Source: Gulosibacter hominis
GTDB lineage: Bacteria; Actinomycetota; Actinomycetes; Actinomycetales; Microbacteriaceae
NCBI RefSeq assembly: GCF_904842695.1
Contig: NZ_CAJGWQ010000017.1
Location: forward strand, 1 to 37,750
DNA length: 37,750 nucleotides
Direction: 5' to 3'
Each line of letters starts with the position of its first letter. The stretch's first letter is position 1. Under the pieces are notes generated by a model. It saw nothing but the letters and a program-made list of their open reading frames with translations, was not told where the DNA came from and did no database searches. Below, piece after piece: positions 7,408-15,190 of this stretch. A program made the position numbers and the translations under genes.

Positions 7408-8937
7408 CTACAAACTCCGGCCGATCTCCCACAGCCGGTCGGGGCGGCCATCAATCGCCTCCGACAGCGCAAACGCCTGATCGTCCGAAAGCGACGACAC
7501 ATAGTCGAGCACTCCGCGCCCCACCCCGAACCGGTGCGCCGTCGCCACCGAATCAGGCACCGGAATGCCTTCGGGGCAATCCTCCATCAACTCCAGCTGC
7601 TGTCGAGTCGCCAGCGCCACCAGTTCGCGCAGCCGCGGCGGCACCCGCTCACGATCATGGCGATCATCAAGCCACGAAGTTAACCCGTTCACAATCCGCA
7701 GCAGCACCCGACTCAGCCCACGCTGATACATCGCAATATCGGGGCGGTTCAAAATAAAGTGCCGGTGCACAAACTTGAGCACATTCACCGCATGCCAACC
7801 CGACACATCCAGTGTCACAAGCCCCGTGCGCGGATTGTTCTCGGGCGCCAACACCACCGAATTTTGCAGCTGCCCAATCCAGCGGCTCGTGAACGACGAC
7901 AGCGCCCGCTCGGTGGTGAGCGAACCATCAAAATCCTCCGCCAAAAGGCCATCCACGAGGTCATCCGCAACCAGACGCACCGCGTCAGTGAACGCACCAT
8001 CATCAGCAATCCACGGATCATCGGCGTGCAGCTTCCGGCGCAACAACTCCAGCGCCGCCCCCGGACGCTGCCGCTGACCGCCAAGCTGCTCGCCACTCAA
8101 ATGCCGCAGCGGACACGCATCCTCAAGCCAGGTGCCAAGCTCGCGCGCCACCGCACTCTGGCTCAGCAGCCCGGCCCGATAAAAATCATCAACATCGTGC
8201 ACCGAATAGGCGATGTCATCAGCAATATCCATCACCGTCGCCTCGAGCGACTGCTGCAATGGCAATACCCCAGCTGAACCGGCACGCGCATCCGCAAGGT
8301 CGGCTGCATCCACAAAATAGGCCGAGTACTTCCGCACCACCAGCTCGCCATCAACCCGGCGCAGCCCCGGTGGCAGCACTGCATCGGGGGCATCAACCGT
8401 CACCGCCGCAGTCCACGGATATTTCGCGGTTGCCGAACGAGACGCGGCGGTGAGATTCAGGCCGTGATCGGTGTCGTGCCACACATCCAGGGCCGTAATG
8501 ATGCGATACGTCTGCGCGTTCCCCTCAAACCCATCCGGCAGCCCGAGCGTCTCGCGAGCGACCCGGTCGAGCACCTGCTCACCCAAATGTCCAAACGGGG
8601 GATGGCCAAGATCGTGCGCGGCAGCCGCTGCCTGCGCCACCACAGGATCACAACAAAACTTGGGATTCGTCGAAGCCAGCGGCGCAAGATCGGCAACCAA
8701 CTGGGTCGCGATCGTGCGCGCCACCGCAGTGACCTTCAACGAATGCGTCAGGCGATTGTGCACCAGCGGGCCTGCACCCGTCTGGCCAATCACCTGCGTC
8801 ACCGCCGACAGTCGCGCGTAATACGGCGAAAACCGGATGCGCTCCAGATCGCGTCGAAACTCGGTGTCGCTATCAGCAATTTCGTGACCGCCAACAGCAT
8901 CGGCGAAACGACGAGAGGTGCGGGAATGCGGCTTCAT
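7408..8937 (-). CDS. dgt: Deoxyguanosinetriphosphate triphosphohydrolase (dGTPase)
   Basis: This HD-superfamily enzyme of 509 residues hydrolyses dGTP (and in many family members other dNTPs) to the nucleoside and triphosphate, controlling dNTP pools. The metal site is visible: HNRLTHS (60-66), the HD pair in AAAAHDLGHPPFGH (108-109) and the later MDIADDIAYSVHDVDD segment. FEGNAQTYRII is the nucleotide-pocket motif usual in Dgt. Length matches the long Dgt form. I chose ATG 8937 because GAGG lies 6 bp upstream; TTG 8943 is in frame but less likely. Downstream the gene converges on the MOSC gene with about 60 bp between. Confidence 0.92.
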   Translation of the reverse strand: MKPHSRTSRRFADAVGGHEIADSDTEFRRDLERIRFSPYYARLSAVTQVIGQTGAGPLVHNRLTHSLKVTAVARTIATQLVADLAPLASTNPKFCCDPVVAQAAAAAHDLGHPPFGHLGEQVLDRVARETLGLPDGFEGNAQTYRIITALDVWHDTDHGLNLTAASRSATAKYPWTAAVTVDAPDAVLPPGLRRVDGELVVRKYSAYFVDAADLADARAGSAGVLPLQQSLEATVMDIADDIAYSVHDVDDFYRAGLLSQSAVARELGTWLEDACPLRHLSGEQLGGQRQRPGAALELLRRKLHADDPWIADDGAFTDAVRLVADDLVDGLLAEDFDGSLTTERALSSFTSRWIGQLQNSVVLAPENNPRTGLVTLDVSGWHAVNVLKFVHRHFILNRPDIAMYQRGLSRVLLRIVNGLTSWLDDRHDRERVPPRLRELVALATRQQLELMEDCPEGIPVPDSVATAHRFGVGRGVLDYVSSLSDDQAFALSEAIDGRPDRLWEIGRSL

Positions 8938-9018
8938 GAACAACCTCGGCGATATCGGAAAGCAGCTGCTGCCACACTAGCTTCAGCCCGGAAAGAACTG
9001 GTAGCGCCCCAACCCGAG

Positions 9019-10170
9019 CTACAGCTGCCGCAACCGGGTGGCAGCCTTGTGCAGCACCTCGGGGCGCTTACAGAACGCAAACCGTACGAGCGACTTGGCT
9101 CCGGCCGCATCGCGATAAAACGCCGACAGCGGCACCGCCGCCACCCCGATGCGCTCGGGCAACTCTCGGCACAGCTGCGCGGCATCAGTTACGCCCAGCG
9201 GCGCCGCATCGGCCACCGCGAAATAGCCGCCGTTCACCGGCGCCACCGTAAAACCGGCATCCGCAAGCGCCGGCACCAGCAGATCACGGCCGGATCGCAG
9301 CTGGGCACGAATTGCCGCGAAATCAGCATCCGGCAGCGCCAACCCGACAGCAATTCCCTCCTGCAACGGCCCGGCATTCACATAGGTGAGCCACTGCTTC
9401 ACCGCCATCACCGCCGACACCAGCTCGGCCGAGCCGGTCACCCAGCCAACCTTCCAGCCGGTGGTGGCGAAGGTCTTGCCACCGGAAGAAATCGTGATGG
9501 TGCGATCACGCATCCCCGGCAGCGAAGCCATCGGAATATGCCGATGCTCGTCGAAGGCCAGATGCTCGTACACCTCGTCGGTAATCACGATGAGATCGTG
9601 AGCGATCGCCAGCTCGGCAATCTGCTCCAGCTCGGCGCGCGAAAACACGTGCCCGGTGGGGTTATGGGGCGTGTTCACCAAAATCGCGCGCGTTCTCGGC
9701 GTAATGGCGGATGCGAGCCGGTCACTATCGAGCGCGAAATCGGGCCACTCAAGCCGCACCGGCACCAGGGTGGCCTGCGCGAGCACCGCATCGGCATCGT
9801 AGGCGTCATAGAACGGTTCGAAGGCGATCAGCTCGTCACCGGGTTCGCACAGCGCCAGAATCGCGGCCGCCAGCGCCTCGGTGGCACCGGCGGTGACTAG
9901 CACCTCCGAATCAACATCCCACTCCAGGCCGTACCAGTGGCGCTGGTGTGCGGCGATCGCCCGGCGCAGCTGGGGGATGCCGGGGCCGGGCGGATACTGG
10001 TTGCGGCCCGCCGAAATCGCCTCGATCGCCGCGTCCAGCACCGGCTGCGGGCCGGCCGTATCCGGGAACCCCTGACCTAGATTTACGGCATCGTGCTCGA
10101 CCGCCAACGCCGACATCTCGGCAAAAATCGTCGTACCAAACCGGCGCATCCGGGACACTAGCTCGCTCAT
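9019..10170 (-). CDS. PLP-dependent class I aminotransferase
   Basis: The 383-residue fold-type I aminotransferase has all the expected landmarks: LGQGFPD near residue 31, NQYPPGPG (57-64), HNPTG with N170, TDEVY with D198, and the Schiff-base lysine K232 in SSGGKTF followed by TGWKVGW. The C-terminal VRFAF holds the substrate-carboxylate arginine. The closest families I know are the DapC/YbdL-type enzymes, acting on N-succinyl-diaminopimelate, methionine or kynurenine-like substrates. Substrate cannot be fixed from sequence alone. It stands upstream of dgt on the same strand with about 80 bp between; a shared transcript is possible. Confidence 0.88.
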   Translation of the reverse strand: MSELVSRMRRFGTTIFAEMSALAVEHDAVNLGQGFPDTAGPQPVLDAAIEAISAGRNQYPPGPGIPQLRRAIAAHQRHWYGLEWDVDSEVLVTAGATEALAAAILALCEPGDELIAFEPFYDAYDADAVLAQATLVPVRLEWPDFALDSDRLASAITPRTRAILVNTPHNPTGHVFSRAELEQIAELAIAHDLIVITDEVYEHLAFDEHRHIPMASLPGMRDRTITISSGGKTFATTGWKVGWVTGSAELVSAVMAVKQWLTYVNAGPLQEGIAVGLALPDADFAAIRAQLRSGRDLLVPALADAGFTVAPVNGGYFAVADAAPLGVTDAAQLCRELPERIGVAAVPLSAFYRDAAGAKSLVRFAFCKRPEVLHKAATRLRQL

Positions 10171-10289
10171 GCACTCATGCTACTGACAGGAACACCGGCA
10201 ACCATGCTGAGCGCGTCATGCAAAGTCACTCGACGCTGAACTGACTCACCCAAGCACCTGCTCAACCCAATACCGAACGGAGCCGAACC

Positions 10290-10751
10290 ATGGCCGAACT
10301 CGACGACACCCTCGACCAGCAGATCAACCAGCTGTGCGCTCGCGGTGACGAACTTGCCGAAGAAGAGAAGTTTGCTGAAGCGGTTGCCGAATACGACCGC
10401 GCCTGGGCGCTGCTGCCCGAACCGAAACAGCAGTGGAACGCCGCCACCTGGATTCTCGCGGCGATTGGTGACGCGCACGTGCTGCGCGGCGACTTCGCGG
10501 GCGCGCACAATGCGCTCTCGGCGGCCATGCACTGCCCCGATGCGATCGGGAACCCGTTCATTCACCTGCGGCTGGGACAGGCACAGTTTGAGCTCGGCAA
10601 TCTCGACCGCGCCGCCGACGAGCTGATGCGCGCCTATATGGGTGCCGGGCCGGAAATCTTCGCGATGGAGGACGAAAAATACCTTCAGTTCCTCGCCACC
10701 CGGGCCCAGGGCATCGAATTCCCGGATGCTGCGGAGGTCGACCTCGACTAG
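10290..10751 (+). CDS. Small tetratricopeptide-repeat protein
   Basis: The 153-residue soluble protein is almost entirely helical, with two or three TPR-like helix pairs: GDELAEEEKFAEAVAEYDRA (about 19-38), AIGDAHVLRGDFAGAHNAL (about 57-75) and LGQAQFELGNLDRAADELM. No signal peptide or catalytic motif is visible, so it should act as a protein-binding adaptor. Similar stand-alone TPR proteins occur in polymorphic-toxin immunity loci, but no toxin gene is adjacent, so I make no such claim. It converges on the patatin gene, with the repeat at 10757-10804 between. Confidence 0.7.
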   Translation: MAELDDTLDQQINQLCARGDELAEEEKFAEAVAEYDRAWALLPEPKQQWNAATWILAAIGDAHVLRGDFAGAHNALSAAMHCPDAIGNPFIHLRLGQAQFELGNLDRAADELMRAYMGAGPEIFAMEDEKYLQFLATRAQGIEFPDAAEVDLD

Positions 10752-10756
10752 ACGCT

Positions 10757-10804
10757 CAAGTTACGGGGCGCTCAAGTCACCGGGCCAGCAAGTCACCGGG
10801 CCGG
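10757..10804 (-). repeat. Three 16-bp copies of the patatin gene's 3' end with stop codon
   Basis: Three contiguous 16-bp units lie at 10757-10772, 10773-10788 and 10789-10804. On the minus strand each contains a stop codon at the same place (TAA, TGA, TGA). The rightmost is the true end of the patatin gene; the other two are downstream copies. The last two units differ at a single base. Confidence 0.9.
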
Positions 10805-11701
10805 TAGCACAAGGAACTCGCGCAGCGCCGGCAGCTCGCGCTCGATCTGCGCGCCACCGAGCTCATACATGCGCTGCAGCTTGCGCACATCCGTTTCGGA
10901 ATTCGACACCGTCAACCCCTCGGGGCAAAACAAGTAGGCGCGCCCGCTGCGCTCCAAATCAAACAGCTCGGCACGGGTGCGGTTATAGCGCAGCGGACGC
11001 TTCACCACCGCATCCGCAATTGCCGGATAGCGGCGAAAAATTGCCCGCAGCCCCGCCGACGTGACACTGCCGCCGAGCGGTTTTACATAGTTGCGGGGCC
11101 GCGTGAGCACCACCACAAAGCGTTCGAATCCCGCAGCCTTCGCCGCATCCAGCGCAAACCCACCCGTGGGGCCCAGCGCGCCGTCAAAATACACGTGACC
11201 GTCAATCGTCGCCGGGGGCATCCACACCGGCAGCGTCGACGAAGCACGCACCCGCACCATCAGATCGTGCAAATCGTGCACATCATCGCGGCCCCAGTAC
11301 ACCATCCGGCCCGTGTCGGCCTGCACCGCACCGACTGCAAACTGTGCCGGATGCGCGCGGTACGCATCCCAGTCGTAGGGGAGCGCCTCACCGGGAAGGC
11401 CGGTTTGCTCATAAATATATTCGGCATGAAATCGGCCCTTGCCCTGCATCCAGGTGCGCCAACTGCCAAAGTGAGGATCTGCTGCCAAATCCACAAACGA
11501 TTCGCGTGCCCGGCCAGCATCACGGCTCAAATAGTTTGCGGTGCAGCTCGCGCCGGCAGAAATACCACCCACCCACGGGAAATCAATCCCCTCGGCAATG
11601 AGCCGCGCCACCACCGCCGAAGTAAAGCTGGCGCGCATCCCACCACCCTCAAAAATGAGCGCCGTATTTGCCAGAGCGTCAGAATGCGTCATAGCGAACA
11701 T
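10793..11701 (-). CDS. Patatin-like phospholipase
   Basis: The 302-residue protein carries the patatin Ser-Asp dyad: the oxyanion loop GGGMR (19-23), nucleophile S48 in GISAG (46-50) and D173 in DGALG. It should hydrolyse acyl esters of phospholipids or similar lipids. There is no signal peptide or transmembrane segment, so it probably works in the cytoplasm or at the inner membrane face. The YqhO/RssA-like size and the DxxGRxxYWGxDD segment (about 129-140) fit the bacterial subgroup. The gene starts 15 bp after the amrS stop, on the same strand, so it is very likely the last gene of the AmmeMemoRadiSam operon. ATG 11692 is an alternative start, with no better ribosome binding site. Confidence 0.87.
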   Translation of the reverse strand: MFAMTHSDALANTALIFEGGGMRASFTSAVVARLIAEGIDFPWVGGISAGASCTANYLSRDAGRARESFVDLAADPHFGSWRTWMQGKGRFHAEYIYEQTGLPGEALPYDWDAYRAHPAQFAVGAVQADTGRMVYWGRDDVHDLHDLMVRVRASSTLPVWMPPATIDGHVYFDGALGPTGGFALDAAKAAGFERFVVVLTRPRNYVKPLGGSVTSAGLRAIFRRYPAIADAVVKRPLRYNRTRAELFDLERSGRAYLFCPEGLTVSNSETDVRKLQRMYELGGAQIERELPALREFLVLPAR

Positions 11702-11716
11702 TGTTACAAGACTCGG

Positions 11717-12822
11717 TTACGGTTGCCGGCGACCAACGGGATGGGAACCGCGCCGGGATGCAATCCGCACCGGGATGCGGTGGCCATCAAACGTTCCCAG
11801 CCGCTCGGCAAATCGTCCCGGCACGGCGCGACCGCAGTCCGGGCAGCAGCCGTCGGCCGTCAAACGATATTCGCGCACCCGATGCCAATCACGCACGATC
11901 AGCCCGGCACCGCATCCCGGGCACCAGGTGGTGCCGCCGCGGGCATCATGCACATTGCCGGTGTACACAAAACGCTCACCGGCATCGAGGGCGATCTGAC
12001 GAGCCTTCGAAAGCGTTGCCGGTGGCGTGGGCGGAACATCTTGCATCCGGTGATCGGGATGAAAGGCCGTGAAATGATGCGGCACATCCGGCCCCAGCTC
12101 GGTCACAATCCAATTTGCCATCCGCTTGATTTCGGCATCCGAATCGTTATGGCCGGGAATCAGCAGCGTGGTGATCTCTAACCAGCAATCGGTTTCATGC
12201 CGAATAAAACTCAGCGTATCGAGCACCGTCTGCAACCGGGCACCCGTAATTCGACGATAAAAGTCGTCACTAAAGCCTTTGAGATCGATATTCGCGGCAT
12301 CAACCGCGCCATACAGTTCGGCGCGTGGCTGCGGCGAAATGTACCCCGCACTCACCGCAACCGATTTCACACCGCGCTCGCGGCAGGCGGCAGCAATATC
12401 GATCGCATATTCGGCAAAAATCGTCGGATCGTTATAGGTGAACGCCACCGAATCGCAGCCGGTGCGAAGCGCTGCCTGCGCGATAGCGTCGGGCGTGGCC
12501 CGATCGGCGAGGTGGTCGATCTCGCGCGAAGTCGAAATATCCCAGTTCTGGCAAAATTTGCAGCCGAGATTACAGCCGGCGGTGCCAAAACTCAGCACCG
12601 AGGTGCCCGGATAAAAATGATTCAGCGGCTTTTTTCAATCGGATCGATACAAAACCCGCTTGAGCGGCCATAGGTATCGAGCACGATCTGCTCGCCATCG
12701 CGCATCCGCACAAAACAAAAACCGCGCTGACCATCGCGCAATTTGCACTCGCGAGGGCACAGATCACACTGCAGGCGGCCATCATCAACCGCATGCCACC
12801 AGCGGGCCGCTACTCGCTCCAC
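11717..12822 (-). pseudogene. amrS: AmmeMemoRadiSam radical SAM enzyme, split by a 1-base frameshift
   Basis: The first part (12822 to about 12622) encodes RWW, then CDLCPREC and RGFCFVR, ending at IDPIEK. A TGA follows three codons later. The rest continues in another frame as PLNHFYPGTSVLSFG and the radical-SAM cluster motif CNLGCKFC (Cx3Cx2C), down to a C-terminal region with two further CxxC pairs. Adding one A to the run of six As (plus-strand Ts 12630-12635) restores the family sequence exactly across the join. Radical SAM chemistry needs the 4Fe-4S cluster encoded in the second part. The gene starts at GTG 12822, overlapping amrA by 13 bp. It is either a recent natural mutation, a phase-variable tract or a homopolymer sequencing error. 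The A-run is not in the frame required for dnaX-type slippage. Confidence 0.88.
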
Positions 12823-13367
12823 TCGCGCACCTCATAGCGCTGCAACTCAATGCTCGGCGACCAAAAATGCTCGTCGAGCCGGGCCTTGCGTTTCAGACTG
12901 CGCAAAAACTGTGCCGGTTCGGGAAGCTGCTGCCACACCTGCGGAAGATAGGTGGCCCGGTGACGCCCCGACCGCAGAATCACCCCGTCGATACCGGGCC
13001 GCAGCGCCGCGATCGCCCCCGCCTCGGTGCCGCCGTACTCAATCGCAACCGGTGTCGTAAGCAGCGACACACTCACCGTCACCCGCTCGAGTTCAGCCGC
13101 GCGCAGTGGCGCAAACCGCGGGTCATTAAACGCTGCGGCCAGCGCATTTTCGATGACATCGTCACGGATGCTGCGATACGCCGAAAGCGTGCCAATACAA
13201 CCGCGCAGCGCGCCATCAATTTCGAGGGTCACAAAAGTGGCACCCGGATGGTGCAGCGCATCATCACCACCGGGCCAATCGGTGTGCGCGCCGAGCTCGG
13301 ACGCGATCGCGGCCCGCGCGAGCCGCACCAGTTCCTGTCCCTGTTCGTCAGTGAGTGCGTGCGTCAT
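12810..13367 (-). CDS. amrA: AmmeMemoRadiSam system protein A (AMMECR1 domain)
   Basis: The 185-residue protein consists of one AMMECR1 domain. Conserved pieces are ATFVTLEIDGALRGCIGTLSA (about 49-69), with the invariant LRGCIG, and the segment NALAAAFNDPRFAPL. The C-terminal part with the YLPQVW stretch is also typical. Function is unknown, although the domain is conserved from bacteria to humans. The ATG overlaps the TGA of amrB in an ATGA quadruplet, indicating translational coupling. In many bacteria and archaea this protein is encoded with a MEMO-like protein and a radical SAM enzyme, as here. Confidence 0.93.
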   Translation of the reverse strand: MTHALTDEQGQELVRLARAAIASELGAHTDWPGGDDALHHPGATFVTLEIDGALRGCIGTLSAYRSIRDDVIENALAAAFNDPRFAPLRAAELERVTVSVSLLTTPVAIEYGGTEAGAIAALRPGIDGVILRSGRHRATYLPQVWQQLPEPAQFLRSLKRKARLDEHFWSPSIELQRYEVREWSE

Positions 13368-14203
13368 TCAGCATCCCCCTGCTGTGTCATTGAATCGGGT
13401 CGTGGTGCGGTAAAGGTCAGCGAGGCATATCCGACAACTCGGTCGTGATCACCATAGGACGTATCGCCTGAGTTCGCGGCCGCAACAAGCTCAGCCTGCC
13501 AGCCGGATGCGGCGGCGTGGTGCAGCAGGCCGTTCACTGGGCGCACCCCACACGCATCCCCGGGAAGCAGCTGCGCCTCACAGCGCAGCATCCGCTCGAT
13601 AGTTTGCGCATCGCGCAGCCGGGCCTGTGCATAGTCGAGATAGTGCGATAGATCGCTCGATACGAGCACGAGCGCATCCGGCACCGCGGCAAGTGCCCGG
13701 CTGATCACCTGCGCGGCGAGCGCCGGCGTCACCTCGCTCACGGCAAGCGGCGCCACCGTGAGCGGCACCTCAGCCTTCGCGGCCAGCCGCTGTAAAAACG
13801 GCAGGTGCACTTCGAGCGAATGCTCCTGCGCGTGCACTCGCGGTGCCGGCACCACAGCCGGCAGCTCGCGCACCGCGGCCATTATCTCGGCATCCAGCGG
13901 CACCTCGCCCAGGGGAGTGGCGAACGCGGCCACTGCCGGGTCAGCAACACCCCGAATCGCCACCCGATGCGTGGGGCCAAGCAGCAGCACCCGAAGCGGC
14001 CCGGCAACCGGAATGCAGTTATACCCGGATGCGGCAATCGCCCCCGAAAACCGGTAGCCAGCGTGCGGGGCGATCAGCGCCCGCAAATTTGGCACGGTGG
14101 CCTGCGGGCGCTGTGTCAGCAGCTGATCGACCTGCGCGCGCAGCTCGCCCGGCTCGGCGGGATAAAACACTCCGGCGACGGCCGGCTGGCGCACGCTGCT
14201 CAT
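13364..14203 (-). CDS. amrB: AmmeMemoRadiSam system protein B (MEMO1-like)
   Basis: The 279-residue protein belongs to the MEMO family, related in fold to non-haem iron dioxygenases. Candidate metal-binding residues are visible: His in PHAGYRFSG, His in EHSLEVHLPF, His in SSDLSHY and Cys in GDACGVRPV, matching the His/His/Cys centre known in human MEMO1. I chose ATG 14203 (MSSVRQPAVAGVFYP) since MEMO proteins begin at this point; the longer open frame to 14419 would run into the divergent gene. It is the first gene of the operon amrB-amrA-amrS-patatin. Confidence 0.92.
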   Translation of the reverse strand: MSSVRQPAVAGVFYPAEPGELRAQVDQLLTQRPQATVPNLRALIAPHAGYRFSGAIAASGYNCIPVAGPLRVLLLGPTHRVAIRGVADPAVAAFATPLGEVPLDAEIMAAVRELPAVVPAPRVHAQEHSLEVHLPFLQRLAAKAEVPLTVAPLAVSEVTPALAAQVISRALAAVPDALVLVSSDLSHYLDYAQARLRDAQTIERMLRCEAQLLPGDACGVRPVNGLLHHAAASGWQAELVAAANSGDTSYGDHDRVVGYASLTFTAPRPDSMTQQGDAE

Positions 14204-14285
14204 ACGACCAGAATGGCACCCGTGGCTGAGCGGCCGCGCAATGCCCTCACGCTGCGGCATAATGGGAGGGCTGAAAGGAGTCGAG

Positions 14286-14906
14286 ATGGCCGATGCTGAC
14301 GAGAAGTCGGCTGAGTTCGACGCTGAAGTCGATCGACTCGCAACCGAGGGCCTGATGATTGCCCGTTCGGTGTTGCGGATGCGCGTAAAAAACCGAATCA
14401 TCGTCGAAGTGATGGGCAAAGATCAGCGGCTGCCGCGAAGCCACTACGACCAACTCGTGCTCGCCGAAATTGACCGGCTGGCCGAAGAAAGCGATGCGGC
14501 GGCTGAGCGGCTCACCGCCACCCGAAATCTCGTTCGCACCAAGGGCAGCCAGGCCTACCGCGGCAACCCCGCCGAAAACCTCGACCCCGCTTCGCTGCAA
14601 TTGCGCAGCGAAGCTGAAACCGCGCTCGCGAAACTGCTGCGCGGCCAGCGCGACGACGAGCAATTCCGATCTGAAGTCGCCACCCAGGCACGGCAAGACG
14701 CAATGGATGAAATGTTCCGGGCCCGGATGCTGCAAGACACGGCAATTCCGCCGGAACAAGACGACCCGGTTGAACGCAAAAACCGGCTCATGGGGCTTGT
14801 TGATGACCTGCGTCGTGACGCCCACAAACACGAGCTGCGGCAGCGCCGCCGCGAACGCTGGGCTCGCCTCACCGCGCCGTTCAAATCGCTATTCGGCCGC
14901 GGCTAA
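14286..14906 (+). CDS. Coiled-coil protein of unknown function
   Basis: The 206-residue product is highly charged and helical throughout, rich in Glu, Arg, Ala and Leu, with no membrane segment and no cysteine. A helical start (FDAEVDRLATEGLMIARS) is followed by a basic motif, and the C-terminus ends in an Arg-rich helix (about 180-195) and a short PFKSLFGRG tail. Start ATG 14286 is set by AAAGGAG 6 bp upstream; the longer frame from 14241 has none. It is divergent from amrB with 82 bp between. I recognise no family; the basic C-terminal helix suggests contact with nucleic acid or membrane, but that is only inference. Confidence 0.65.
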   Translation: MADADEKSAEFDAEVDRLATEGLMIARSVLRMRVKNRIIVEVMGKDQRLPRSHYDQLVLAEIDRLAEESDAAAERLTATRNLVRTKGSQAYRGNPAENLDPASLQLRSEAETALAKLLRGQRDDEQFRSEVATQARQDAMDEMFRARMLQDTAIPPEQDDPVERKNRLMGLVDDLRRDAHKHELRQRRRERWARLTAPFKSLFGRG

Positions 14907-14956
14907 CGCGCAGCTCGATTGAGCGTGCTTAATAAACCGGTGCTTGTGGGGGGGCG

Positions 14957-15017
14957 GTGCCTAATAGACCGGTGCCTAATAGACCGGTGCTAATGGGTTG
15001 CCGGTGCGTGATAGACC
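14957..15017 (+). repeat. 15-bp intergenic tandem repeat
   Basis: GGTGCCTAATAGACC occurs twice in exact tandem (14957-14971 and 14972-14986), then as decayed copies at 14987-15002 and 15003-15017; a partial copy precedes at about 14927. Each exact unit contains TAATAG. The rest of the 284-bp gap holds no gene that I can support. Confidence 0.85.
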
Positions 15018-15146
15018 GATGCGGGCAAAAATAACCACACGGAGAAATGAATGCGGTTTGTAAATAGGCCGTTAGAGCGAAATTCGCGCGTTGATTTCGA
15101 ATTGTTGGTCAAATCGGCGTATTGTGCTGCCCGATTCACTATTGGC

Positions 15147-15170
15147 ACCGATCGCGACGAAGCGATCGGT
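15147..15170 (+). promoter_or_regulatory. Perfect 9-bp inverted repeat before the OFA transporter gene
   Basis: ACCGATCGC (15147-15155) and GCGATCGGT (15162-15170) form a perfect dyad with a 6-bp centre, 20 bp upstream of the start codon. It could be an operator for a GntR/TetR-type repressor or a hairpin in the 5' leader. No regulator gene is adjacent. Confidence 0.5.
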
Positions 15171-15190
15171 CGTAGTCGGGAGAAACCTCT

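Noticed and set aside
8464-9900. Long plus-strand open frame of 478 codons opposite dgt and the aminotransferase
   Set aside because: Its translation is Arg/His/Gln-rich low-information sequence, while the minus strand encodes two complete enzymes with all motifs.
11195-12181. Plus-strand open frame of 328 codons opposite the patatin and amrS genes
   Set aside because: It is an antisense shadow caused by high GC at third positions; the minus strand carries recognised families.
12629-12637. Programmed -1 frameshifting in amrS
   Set aside because: The A-run is read as GAA AAA AGC, so the A AAA AAG codon pair of dnaX-type slippage is not in frame, and six As are short for transcriptional slippage. 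Mutation or sequencing error is simpler.
14241-14285. N-terminal extension of the coiled-coil protein
   Set aside because: The AAAGGAG ribosome binding site lies inside it and points to ATG 14286.
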